The notes beneath the pieces are model-generated. The model worked only from the letters and a program-made list of their open reading frames with translations, was not told the origin of the DNA and did no database searches. From positions 1-61,819 of the forward strand of contig CBDCYF010000001.1 of NCBI GenBank assembly GCA_965224065.1: DNA of 61,819 nucleotides. The letters are read 5' to 3'. Below, in pieces: positions 25,580-32,551 of this stretch. Position 1 is the first letter of the stretch. Each line of letters opens with the position of its first letter. The stretch comes from JAOTZA01 sp965224065 (lineage in GTDB: Bacteria; Acidobacteriota; Thermoanaerobaculia; Multivoradales; JAHEKO01). The position numbers and the translations under genes are program-made.

Positions 25580-26454
25580 TCGAGCGGAAGGCCGCAACCG
25601 TCGACGACTCGACGCCCTGCAGTTTCGAGGCAGTCATCGCCACTCTCGGAGCGATCGACTCCGATGGTGACGTGATCGTGTCCGGCGCCTTCGACAACGT
25701 GGGCCCGGTGCCGGTCCTCTGGGCGCACGACCAGAGCATGATCCCGATCGGCAAAGCGACCGTTCAGGAGGTCGGCGACAAGATCATCGCCCGCGGCGAG
25801 CTGATCGACTCCCGAGCCTGCGCCTGGCTGCGGCACGACTTCGACAACGGGACTCCGGTGCAGGAGTACAGCTGGGGTTTCCTCCCGACCGCGGTCAGCT
25901 TCGGCGAGGTGGACGGAAAGAAGGTTCGCTTCATCGAGGCCATCGATCTGCTGGAGGTCTCCGGCGTCGTCCGGGGCGCATCGGTCGGCACGAGAACAGT
26001 CGCCGTCAAGAGCTGCTCCTGCGGCTGCGGAGGTTCCTGCCACGAGAGCCCCACGTGGGAAGACCGACTCTACGCCAAGTACGCCGCTGAACAGCGCCGG
26101 AACGAACGCATCATCGCCGACGTGCTCGCCAAGATGTCCTACAAACGCACACCGCCCGATCTCGACGTGCTCGAGGCCGCCCGGGCGGCTGCTGAGGCTC
26201 TTGCTATCGAGCCTCCAAGGGTCTACGGGTTGAGACCGTGCAGGAAGGGCGAGACGGCCGACGAGATCCTTGCCCCTGATGTGACCGGACTGTACTCCGG
26301 CAATGTGATCTGCGTGAAGGAGGGACTATCGCAACACGAGATGCTGGTCACGGTGGGCCACGAGCTCGCGCATGTCGCGGGCATCACCGGCGAAGCCGAG
26401 GCCGAGGCCTACGGTCTCGAGTTCGCAGACCTCTACGACGGGGTTGCCGCATGA
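25576..26454 (+). CDS. HK97-type prohead protease fused to a HExxH domain
   Basis: Residues 1-145 resemble the S78 prohead protease: catalytic His in VLWAHDQ (H51), PIGKA, and the Ser in EYSWGF (S99), then the family ending LLEVSGVVRGAS. A Cys cluster follows (KSCSCGCGGSCH, 145-156). Residues about 200-292 form a second domain with HELAH (262-266) and downstream acidic residues (GEAEAEAYGLEFADLY) as in zinc peptidases of the ImmA/IrrE type. The normal protease is under 250 residues and lacks this part. The GTG start overlaps the upstream gene. Confidence 0.75.
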   Translation: MIERKAATVDDSTPCSFEAVIATLGAIDSDGDVIVSGAFDNVGPVPVLWAHDQSMIPIGKATVQEVGDKIIARGELIDSRACAWLRHDFDNGTPVQEYSWGFLPTAVSFGEVDGKKVRFIEAIDLLEVSGVVRGASVGTRTVAVKSCSCGCGGSCHESPTWEDRLYAKYAAEQRRNERIIADVLAKMSYKRTPPDLDVLEAARAAAEALAIEPPRVYGLRPCRKGETADEILAPDVTGLYSGNVICVKEGLSQHEMLVTVGHELAHVAGITGEAEAEAYGLEFADLYDGVAA

Positions 26455-27569
26455 AACGAGGGAGCCAGGCCGCCCCTTTTGAAGCCCGGGTCGCCTCCAC
26501 CCGGGCACGGCCAGGGCGCCGCGGGGGCGCCCTGAAAGCTGGTTTATCTGGACCAGCTACCCCGCATCTTAACGAAGGATTGTGGCAAACTCCTTCTCTC
26601 CGCTGGAAGCAAGTGGCGCCCGGAGTTCGAGTAGGCCCCGTGCCGCGAATCTCAAAAAGGTTCCTGAATTGCGCTATCTACCTCTACGACTCCGTAGGGG
26701 CCGCTCGAGAGGGGGAGCCCTGTGGGGGTAGCGGCTTCCTCGTAAACACCCGTGTCAAGCAGCAGATGGACCACATCTACGCTGTCACTTGTGGACACGT
26801 TGCTATCGCCGCTCCGGTTGTGCGCCTTGGCGCAGGAGCAAACTCGCTAGTCCTCGATCTGTCCTCGGAGGACTGGGTTCTCCCGGGTCAAGACGATTTG
26901 GCCGTCTGCCGACTTGACTGCGACCCTGGCATCCTGAGAAGCATGGACGCCATCCATGTCAATTCAATGATCGCCAAGAACCCAATGGGGACAAATCGGG
27001 AATCGCTTCCCTGGAGACACCTATGGGACGAGCTGCTGGGCGCAGAGGTGATGATGGTCGGCCGGTTCGTCGGCCATGACGGAAAGCAGAGAAACGCCCC
27101 GTCCCTGCGGTTCGGGAATGTGGCGATGCTTCCCGAAGAGCCAATAGAGCATGGGTGGGGATTCGGCCAGGAGAGCTTTCTGGTGGAGATGAGGTCTCTG
27201 CCGGGCTACAGCGGCTCGCCGGTCTTCCTTCCGAGAGGTGCCGACCAGATGATCGAGGACTACGCAAGGTCTGCCACCGAGGCCTCCCACGGAATGAGAC
27301 CCCAACCAAGGGTAGACCGAGGATCAGAGCCCAACAGAGCAAGGCTGCTTGGTGTGGACTGGTGCCACTTGAACCGGTTCAACGAGATCTTCCAAGCCGA
27401 CCGGAATACACGAATTGAAGAGGGCTGGTGGGCTAAGGCCAACTCCGGAATGGCTGGCGTGGTTCCCTCTTGGCGACTCTACGAATTCCTGTTCCGCGAC
27501 GACCTTGTTGAGCAAAGGGAGCGCATTGAGGCGGCAGCAAAGGGCAGCAGCGATGTCAGTCTTGATTAG
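26451..27569 (+). CDS. trypsin-like serine peptidase
   Basis: The catalytic triad is visible: GGSGFLVN and AVTCGHVA (His), QDDLAVCRL (Asp), LPGYSGSPVF (Ser), in a 372-residue frame with no signal peptide. ATG 26451 overlaps the previous stop, but the first 54 codons contain three hairpins and no family features. GTG 26613, preceded by TGGAAG, is a likely true start, giving about 318 residues. Cytoplasmic trypsin-like proteins are common partners in conflict systems, so a defence or cargo role is possible. Confidence 0.7.
   Translation: MKRGSQAAPFEARVASTRARPGRRGGALKAGLSGPATPHLNEGLWQTPSLRWKQVAPGVRVGPVPRISKRFLNCAIYLYDSVGAAREGEPCGGSGFLVNTRVKQQMDHIYAVTCGHVAIAAPVVRLGAGANSLVLDLSSEDWVLPGQDDLAVCRLDCDPGILRSMDAIHVNSMIAKNPMGTNRESLPWRHLWDELLGAEVMMVGRFVGHDGKQRNAPSLRFGNVAMLPEEPIEHGWGFGQESFLVEMRSLPGYSGSPVFLPRGADQMIEDYARSATEASHGMRPQPRVDRGSEPNRARLLGVDWCHLNRFNEIFQADRNTRIEEGWWAKANSGMAGVVPSWRLYEFLFRDDLVEQRERIEAAAKGSSDVSLD
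26484..26558 (+). terminator. three consecutive hairpins
   Basis: GCCCGGGT/ACCCGGGC (26484-26506), AGGGCGCC/GGCGCCCT (26513-26533) and AGCTGGT/ACCAGCT (26537-26558) are each perfect. The second pair is followed by GAAAG, the third by no T run. They probably end the phage-gene transcript before the peptidase gene and argue that its coding part starts downstream. Confidence 0.5.
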
Positions 27570-27625
27570 GGCGGCCCGTCTTTTCCCAGCACGGAGAACA
27601 GAAGCTCGCGGCGGGCCAGTTACCA

Positions 27626-27808
27626 TCATCGAACCGTGCGGCCGCCTGGTCCCGATTTGCGCTCGCGAAGCTGACGGAGCTTGATTGCCCGGGAGACCTG
27701 CACCTCGATCAGCTCCACCTCCTCCTCGGAGAGGTCGAACAGCTCCCCGATGTTGGTGAACTTGAAGCCCCGGGCCTCGAGCTCCTTCCTGCGTTTCTCG
27801 TCCATCAT
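27626..27808 (-). CDS. short XRE-antitoxin-like N-terminal protein, possibly truncated
   Basis: A 60-residue protein: MDEKRRKELEARGFKFTNIGELFDLSEEEVELIEVQVSRAIKLRQLRERK. This matches the opening segment of a family of small antitoxin-type regulators in which the same stretch precedes an XRE HTH of about 50 residues. Here the HTH is missing and the frame ends soon after. It may be a truncated remnant or a minimal version. Confidence 0.5.
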   Translation of the reverse strand: MMDEKRRKELEARGFKFTNIGELFDLSEEEVELIEVQVSRAIKLRQLRERKSGPGGRTVR

Positions 27809-27868
27809 GGGGATGGAAGTGTACAGGGCCCCTGTCTTGACTGCAGCAGAGGCCCTGGACAGGCCTAC

Positions 27869-28609
27869 TTAGCTGCCGAGTCGCTTCGACAGCTCGACGG
27901 AGGCGTCTTCCATTTGCCTCAGCGCCCTCAACGAGGTCTCCAGCTTCGCGTACTGAGGCTTGTCTCTGTGGTCGACGAGACTCGCCAGGACGGCCTCTAG
28001 AGATGCAGCCGCGCGCTTGGCCGAGTCGTAGTGGGCGAACGCAGACCGCCCCTCAAGAAGGGCTTGAGTGATACTGAACTTGATGCTCTCGGCAGTCTGG
28101 CGGGTCTTGAGGCTAGCGACCGTACAGAGTGCATCGAGGAAGGCATCAACATCCTCGGCTGGATCCATGCGGCCGAGAGTGAGGCCAAGACGCCACGTTG
28201 CGCTTCGCGGGGGCTCGTCCTTCTTCGCGATCTTGAGCCCCTCTTCGAGGCTCAGAGGCCCCAGGGAGGGATCCCCACCGGTGTCGTGGTTCTCGGCGAA
28301 CAGGCGCTCGCGGCGCTGGTGGCTTGACCAGTCGATCGCGTCCTCGAGCCAGTCGATTCCCGCCCCGAAGATATCTGAGTCCTCGAAGTTCCTGACTGCG
28401 TAGTCGAGATCGTCCCAGAGGAGCTGGGCCTCATCACGTGGAACGTAGCCGGCCTCCATGAGCGTCCTCATTGGTTCCGATGGAAGTGGTATCGCGTCCC
28501 GGATGGGTTCGAGGCGCTTCCCGACGGCCTTGACCTCGGCGACGATCTTCCGTACCTCTCGCTTGGCTTCCTTGAGGGCGCTGGAGGTAGACTTCTTCTG
28601 GCTTCGCAT
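27869..28609 (-). CDS. island hypothetical protein
   Basis: A 246-residue protein, helical and charged, with a basic N terminus (RSQKKSTSSALKEAKREVRK) and no signal peptide or recognisable domain. It follows the small HTH gene on the same strand, with the short antitoxin-like gene further downstream, so the three probably form one operon. Its function is unknown; position at the cargo end of the island makes it a candidate accessory factor. Confidence 0.6.
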   Translation of the reverse strand: MRSQKKSTSSALKEAKREVRKIVAEVKAVGKRLEPIRDAIPLPSEPMRTLMEAGYVPRDEAQLLWDDLDYAVRNFEDSDIFGAGIDWLEDAIDWSSHQRRERLFAENHDTGGDPSLGPLSLEEGLKIAKKDEPPRSATWRLGLTLGRMDPAEDVDAFLDALCTVASLKTRQTAESIKFSITQALLEGRSAFAHYDSAKRAAASLEAVLASLVDHRDKPQYAKLETSLRALRQMEDASVELSKRLGS

Positions 28610-28683
28610 TGGGGTATCTCCTTTGCGTGGCTAGGCTCGTCTGGAGTCTTCAGCTCCAGGCGGGCCGTTTCTATGGCCTCGCC

Positions 28684-28860
28684 CTAGGCAGGGCGGGGCG
28701 TCTCTGTGCTCTTCACCCAGGCTTCGAGATCCTCTCTTCTGATTCGGTAGCTCTTGCCGATCCTGGCTGCGGGCAAGTCCCCACTGGCAATCAGCCGGCG
28801 CACAGTGACGATACTGACCTTCAAGAGGGCCGCTACTTCCTGGGTCGTAAGAAGGTCCAT
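28684..28860 (-). CDS. excisionase-family HTH regulator
   Basis: A 58-residue winged-helix protein: LLTTQEVAALLKVSIVTVRRLIASGDLPAARIGKSYRIRREDLEAWV covers the complete MerR/excisionase domain. The frame extends 12 codons upstream, but ATG 28860 is chosen. A promoter at 28867-28896 would start transcription at that ATG, so translation would be leaderless. It probably controls its own operon or acts as a second directionality factor. Confidence 0.8.
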   Translation of the reverse strand: MDLLTTQEVAALLKVSIVTVRRLIASGDLPAARIGKSYRIRREDLEAWVKSTETPRPA

Positions 28861-28866
28861 TGACAG

Positions 28867-28896
28867 ACAATAGCGTACAATGGCGCTCAAAGACAA
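28867..28896 (-). promoter_or_regulatory. candidate leaderless promoter of the HTH gene
   Basis: On the minus strand TTGTCT and TATTGT are 18 bases apart. The -10 ends six bases before the ATG, so transcription would begin at or next to the start codon. Confidence 0.4.
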
Positions 28897-29096
28897 GCGA
28901 AGGCTGAGATTCGCATCCGGGCAGAGCGGCGGCTAGGAGAGTTGATTCGGGCCCAGAAGGAGACGGTGGGGCTGAATCAAGGCGCTGCCGGCTCAGCCGG
29001 ACCAGGACGAGGAAACGCGGTTCCGCTAGAGAACCGCGTTTCTACAGTCCCCACCTTGGCCGAGGCTGGCATCACCAAGAAGCTCTCCAGCCGGCC
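28885..29096 (+). pseudogene. remnant of a phage-associated helical protein
   Basis: One frame reads QAKAEIRIRAERRLGELI, then QKETVGLNQGAAG, then TLAEAGITKKLSSR. These three blocks, in this order, are characteristic of proteins often found in phages and islands beside DNA methyltransferases. There is no start codon at the left edge, and similarity ends abruptly after KKLSSR, so only a central fragment of the gene remains. A 12-bp inverted repeat interrupts it at 29012-29042. Confidence 0.5.
29012..29042. repeat. perfect 12-bp inverted repeat
   Basis: GAAACGCGGTTC (29012-29023) and GAACCGCGTTTC (29031-29042) are separated by seven bases. It lies inside the remnant gene, in the 345-base gap between the HTH gene and the S74 protein gene. 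Confidence 0.6.
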
Positions 29097-29205
29097 GCCC
29101 CGGGCCGATCCTTCGTGTACTAGTATCGGGCTCAGAGTTCACACAGGTCAGGCCGCAACGCGGGCGGGCGCAAGTTGCGGCTTCCATGCAACGAAGGAGG
29201 AGTTC

Positions 29206-31110
29206 ATGCGCAGGACGTTGCCAGTCGGTCTAGCAGTGGGACTGTATCTGCTGGCGCCACCTGTGCGGGGGGATGGAGATCGTCCGCAGCCGGTATCGCC
29301 AGGCTCGGCTGGTTCTGCCGAGAAGATCGCTACGTCGTGTCCGACGTTCTTGTGGAGTGGAGTCGACAAGGCCAGTGGTTACGAACTGGCCGTCTATCGG
29401 CTGGCTGAGGGCGGCGAGCTAAGAACCGAGTTGGTGATCCAAGTACCTGGGGGCGCCACAGGCTGGACGCCTCCAGCGGCCCAATGTCCCGCCTCCGGGG
29501 CACGCCACGCGTGGGCCGTGCGAGCCCAGTCGGAAGATGGTCTGAGTCAGTGGTCCGAGGCTCTGTTGTTCGAGACGGCGGGGAGACCGTCGGACGACGA
29601 GGTGAGGCAGGCCTTGCTGGTGCTGCGGCGCTATCAGACGAGCAAGCGCGGCGAGCCAGTATCGGACGGCATCATTGTCACGCCCAGTGAGGGCGTTGGA
29701 AATGCAAAGCCTTCTAGCGGCCAAGAGTCACGACACCGCGGCCCGCGCCCTCCGTTGGTCGCCCCTCTGCACTCCAACACTGTAGGAGCGTCCCCACCGC
29801 CACGGACCGTGACTCCGCCGACGAGCTTCGACCTGACACTCGAAGGCGCGCTCGACCTGGGCGGCTACGTGTTCAAGGACGGAGTGCCCTTCATTCACAA
29901 TGACGGCGGGGCCGCATACCTCAACACGGCTGTGGGCTTGAATGCCTTGGTCAGCACGACCCCCGGTGCGCCCTACAGCCTGAGCGGGAGCAACAACTCG
30001 GCTTTCGGTTACGACGCTCTAGGGTCCAATACTACGGGCTCCTACAACACCGCGAACGGTGCCGGAGCACTTCGCCTCAACACTACGGGCTTCGCGAACA
30101 CCGCGAGCGGAACCCTGGCGCTCATGAGCAACAAGACCGGCTCGAACAACACCGCGGTCGGTGTCGTCGCGCTTGGTTTGAACACCACCGGTAACCACAA
30201 CACCGCGGTCGGTAAGGATGCGCTTCTGAGCAACACCCAGGGTTCCTACAACACTGCGAGTGGTCTCCTGGCGCTCGAAGACAACACCCACGGCTCTTTC
30301 AACACAGCGAGCGGCTCCGTCGCGCTCTCCTCGAACACCACCGGTAACCACAACACCGCGACTGGCGTCCACGCACTCGGCTACAACACCACGGGCTTCG
30401 CAAACACTGCGAATGGTGACTACGCGCTCCGTTCCAACACCACGGGCTGGGCCAACACGGCGATCGGTTCAAGTGCGGGCTACTCTTGGACCACGGGCCG
30501 CTACAACGTCGCCCTAGGCGTCGGCGCCTGGGGAGTTGCAGGGGAGTCGGGTGTCATTCGGATCGGTGGTAGCAACCTCCAAACCGATACCTTCATAGAG
30601 GGGATTCGCGGGGCTACCGGCGCCTCCGCCTTCGACGAGGCAGTCTGCACGAACTCGGACGAGCAACTTGGTCCGTGTTCGCCGTCCTCGCTACGCTTCA
30701 AGCAGGACGTGGCGGACATGGGATCGACTGTCAGCTTGCTGGGGGCCCTGCGCCCCGTGACGTTCCGATTCAACCTAGATGAAGGAAAGGGCGGCGCAGG
30801 CCCCCCCCTCCAGTACGGCCTCATCGCCGAAGAGGTCGCCAAGGTCCTTCCGACGCTCGTGAGCTACGACGAGGAAGGCCGGCCCACGACGGTGCGCTAC
30901 TCGCTCTTGACGCCACTGCTGTTGAACGAGTTGCAGAGGCAAGAGGCAGTGCTGCGCAGGCAGGACGAAGAGCTTGAGTCGCTACGCGACGTTGAAGTTG
31001 ATCTCCAAGAACTGAGGAGTCAGATCGCTGATCGCGACCGGCAGCTAGCCGACCTTCGCCGCCGGCTGGAGAAGCTCGCGAAGAAGAAACGGTTCAGGGA
31101 CGACCCGTAG
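29206..31110 (+). CDS. secreted repeat protein with C-terminal S74 endosialidase-type chaperone
   Basis: A signal peptide (LPVGLAVGLYLLAPPVRG) is followed by a fibronectin-like domain (FLWSGVDKASGYELAVYRL, to about residue 125) and a linker. About 10 repeats of 17 residues (NTAxGxxALxxNTTGxx, about 264-433) resemble the heads of trimeric autotransporter adhesins and phage tail fibres. The end is a peptidase S74 domain with SLRFKQDVADMGS and QYGLIAEEVAKVLPTL, then a coiled coil. S74 domains trimerise and cleave themselves off; the Ser-Lys dyad is visible. ATG 29206 follows GAAGGAGG. It may be a surface fibre or adhesin cargo. Confidence 0.82.
   Translation: MRRTLPVGLAVGLYLLAPPVRGDGDRPQPVSPGSAGSAEKIATSCPTFLWSGVDKASGYELAVYRLAEGGELRTELVIQVPGGATGWTPPAAQCPASGARHAWAVRAQSEDGLSQWSEALLFETAGRPSDDEVRQALLVLRRYQTSKRGEPVSDGIIVTPSEGVGNAKPSSGQESRHRGPRPPLVAPLHSNTVGASPPPRTVTPPTSFDLTLEGALDLGGYVFKDGVPFIHNDGGAAYLNTAVGLNALVSTTPGAPYSLSGSNNSAFGYDALGSNTTGSYNTANGAGALRLNTTGFANTASGTLALMSNKTGSNNTAVGVVALGLNTTGNHNTAVGKDALLSNTQGSYNTASGLLALEDNTHGSFNTASGSVALSSNTTGNHNTATGVHALGYNTTGFANTANGDYALRSNTTGWANTAIGSSAGYSWTTGRYNVALGVGAWGVAGESGVIRIGGSNLQTDTFIEGIRGATGASAFDEAVCTNSDEQLGPCSPSSLRFKQDVADMGSTVSLLGALRPVTFRFNLDEGKGGAGPPLQYGLIAEEVAKVLPTLVSYDEEGRPTTVRYSLLTPLLLNELQRQEAVLRRQDEELESLRDVEVDLQELRSQIADRDRQLADLRRRLEKLAKKKRFRDDP
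29995..30504 (+). repeat. 51-bp tandem repeats in the S74 protein
   Basis: Ten in-frame units of 51 bases, starting at 29995 and then every 51 bases, encode the 17-residue repeat. Units are similar but not identical, so the array is old. A partial eleventh follows. Confidence 0.85.
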
Positions 31111-31195
31111 CGATCCCGGCTGGCCTCGCCTGTCTCTCCAGGAGCACGAGAGGCCCAGCCAAGCCCCACGGTAACTGAGCCGATTCAGCCCCTAG

Positions 31196-31213
31196 TTACA
31201 GCGCATTCACAGC
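31196..31213. repeat. candidate integrase arm-type site, right
   Basis: TTACAGCGCATTCACAGC, 15 of 18 positions identical to 16111-16128, lies 37 bases inside the right attachment core. The surrounding 140 bases after the S74 gene contain no gene. Confidence 0.4.
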
Positions 31214-31250
31214 AATCTGCCAAAACTTCAAGCGATTACCTATCTCAAGA

Positions 31251-31292
31251 GGGATTTTGAGTCCCCTGCGTCTTCCATTCCGCCACTCCGGC
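31251..31292. repeat. attachment site attR (orphan 5' half of tRNA-Leu)
   Basis: A 42-base exact copy of 15945-15986, corresponding to the 5' end of tRNA-Leu through the anticodon stem. It lacks the 3' half, so no functional tRNA can be made here. Confidence 0.9.
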
Positions 31293-31334
31293 AGGCGACC
31301 CGGCCTCGGTGTGGGGAGCCGGGTGAGCCGCGAA

Positions 31335-31364
31335 ATCCTAAGGAGTCGCCCAAGTGGCTGTCAA
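31335..31364 (-). promoter_or_regulatory. probable native tRNA-Leu promoter, now upstream of the orphan half
   Basis: On the minus strand a perfect TTGACA (31359-31364) and TAGGAT (31335-31340) are 18 bases apart, ending 42 bases before the 5' end of the tRNA half at 31292. This is the expected position for the original tRNA promoter, outside the island. Confidence 0.65.
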
Positions 31365-31419
31365 CCAAGGACTTGTGCGACCGGGAGGGGCTCGAGCGGC
31401 TCCGAGGGCCGGAAAACCC

Positions 31420-31448
31420 TTGAAATACAAGGCTTTTTCGGCTATAAT
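31420..31448 (+). promoter_or_regulatory. strong sigma-70-like promoter of carD
   Basis: TTGAAA (31420-31425), a 17-base spacer and a perfect TATAAT (31443-31448). It is divergent from the tRNA promoter. Confidence 0.8.
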
Positions 31449-31461
31449 GCGCCTCTAAGTC

Positions 31462-31489
31462 AAAGCCCTGCAAGGACTTGCAGGGCTTT
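31462..31489 (+). promoter_or_regulatory. stem-loop at the start of the carD leader
   Basis: An 11-bp perfect stem AAAGCCCTGCA/TGCAGGGCTTT with a six-base loop, beginning about seven bases after the expected transcription start. CTTGTGCCCGTTTT follows. It may stabilise the 5' end of the mRNA or act as an attenuator. Confidence 0.55.
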
Positions 31490-31559
31490 CTTGTGCCCGT
31501 TTTCCCCTTTCCCACCAATCATTGTCCCACCAATCACGAACCCTCCGAAGGAGTCGCGT

Positions 31560-32072
31560 TTGTCGTTCAAAGTAGGTCAGAAGGTGGTGTATCCGAACCA
31601 CGGCGTCAGCGTGGTGGAGAAGATCGAGCCGACCAACATCGGCGGACTGGACGAGACCTTCTACCACCTGCGGCTGTTCTCGAACCAGTCGAAGGTGATG
31701 GTGCCAGAGGACAACCTGGATCTCGTCGGCCTGCGGGCGCTCAACCCGCCGAAGGCGATCCGCGAGCTGTTCAAGACTCTCCAGGACGGTGAGGTCGACA
31801 CCTACAAGGACTGGAAGGGACGCTACAAGCAGAACCTCGACAAGATGAAGACCGGCGACCTGACCGAGGTCGCCCGGGTGCTGAAGAACCTGAGGCTGGT
31901 GTCGACGAAGAAGAGCCTCTCGTTCCGTGAGAAGAAGATGTACGAGCGCGCCAAGTACTTCATCGTCAGCGAGGTCGCGCACGTTCAGAACATCGAGGAA
32001 GAGAAGGCCGAGAAGAAGGTCGAGAAGGCCCTCGAGACGACGATCCAGAAGCGGACCGAGAACTCGGAGTAG
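31560..32072 (+). CDS. carD: CarD-family transcriptional regulator
   Basis: RNA polymerase-binding regulator of 170 residues. The N-terminal RNAP-interaction domain starts SFKVGQKVVYPNHGVSVVEKIE and is followed by the helical DNA-binding part, ending in a Lys/Glu-rich tail. Start is TTG 31560 after GAAGGAG with six-base spacing; a longer frame runs upstream into the attachment site but has no leader features. CarD proteins stabilise the open promoter complex, often at rRNA promoters. It is the first gene to the right of the island. Confidence 0.92.
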   Translation: MSFKVGQKVVYPNHGVSVVEKIEPTNIGGLDETFYHLRLFSNQSKVMVPEDNLDLVGLRALNPPKAIRELFKTLQDGEVDTYKDWKGRYKQNLDKMKTGDLTEVARVLKNLRLVSTKKSLSFREKKMYERAKYFIVSEVAHVQNIEEEKAEKKVEKALETTIQKRTENSE

Positions 32073-32201
32073 CCGAGAGCTCTCTTGAGCCCGCGCCTGT
32101 CAGCCGCCTCTCCGGAGGCGGCTTTCGCGTCCAGGGCGGTTCGCTTTGGGGAGATACTAGGCGCCCCAGGCGCTGGACGAGTCCGGCGTTGGACAACCCG
32201 G

Positions 32202-32531
32202 ATGCTGCGGATAGCGATCATCGTTCTTCTGGTAGTGCTGGCGGTCCGCTTGGTGGTGAGGCTGGCGGAGCGGCTGGTGGCCGCGTCGAGGCCCCAGCAA
32301 GGCCCGTCTCGGCAACGCCCGTCTCGGCAAGGCCCGTCTCGGCAAGGCCCGTCTCGGCCACCCGAGCCCGCCGAGCCGCGCCAGATCAAGCAACTGGCCG
32401 AGTGCTCGGTCTGCGGCGCCTTCTTCGATCCGGCGCGGGGAGTCGTCGACACCGATCCCCCCGTCGGGTCACCGGTCGGCTCGGCCTTCTGCTCACCGGC
32501 CTGCCGCGACGCCGGCGCCAGGCCCGACTGA
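32202..32531 (+). CDS. small membrane-anchored zinc-ribbon protein (PP0621-like)
   Basis: A 109-residue protein: one transmembrane segment at the N terminus (RIAIIVLLVVLAVRLVVRL), a low-complexity linker of PSRQG pentapeptides, then a Cys4-type module (ECSVCGAFF...FCSPACRD). This order resembles the PP0621 family of membrane zinc-ribbon proteins. ATG 32202 is preferred to TTG 32189. It ends 20 bases before priA. Function unknown. Confidence 0.65.
   Translation: MLRIAIIVLLVVLAVRLVVRLAERLVAASRPQQGPSRQRPSRQGPSRQGPSRPPEPAEPRQIKQLAECSVCGAFFDPARGVVDTDPPVGSPVGSAFCSPACRDAGARPD
32301..32360 (+). repeat. four 15-bp tandem repeats
   Basis: GGCCCGTCTCGGCAA and near-identical copies at 32301, 32316, 32331 and 32346 encode the PSRQG pentapeptide linker of the zinc-ribbon protein. 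Copy number could vary between strains. Confidence 0.8.
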
Positions 32532-32551
32532 CGCGGGGGAAACGACGGCGG

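Larger units (their letters stand above)
15945..31292. mobile_element. tRNA-Leu-integrated satellite-like/reduced prophage island
   Basis: The island is bounded by two identical 42-bp copies of the tRNA-Leu 5' half, giving an excisable unit of about 15.3 kb. A tyrosine integrase is the first gene at the tRNA end. Phage-type genes follow: HTH, RepA-like ATPase, resolvase-like nuclease, large terminase, tape-measure-like fragment and prohead protease. Cargo-like genes lie at the far end. Portal, major capsid, tail and lysis genes are not visible. An IS21-family element has inserted into the terminase, so packaging is probably impaired. It could be a phage satellite or a decayed prophage. Confidence 0.9.

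Noticed and set aside
26451..26612. First 54 codons of the trypsin-like gene as a real domain
   Set aside because: The stretch is dominated by three hairpins and has no recognisable protein feature; kept only as the outer limit of the gene.
29995..30504. CRISPR-like regular repeats
   Set aside because: The units are contiguous, in frame and encode a protein repeat; there are no unique spacers.
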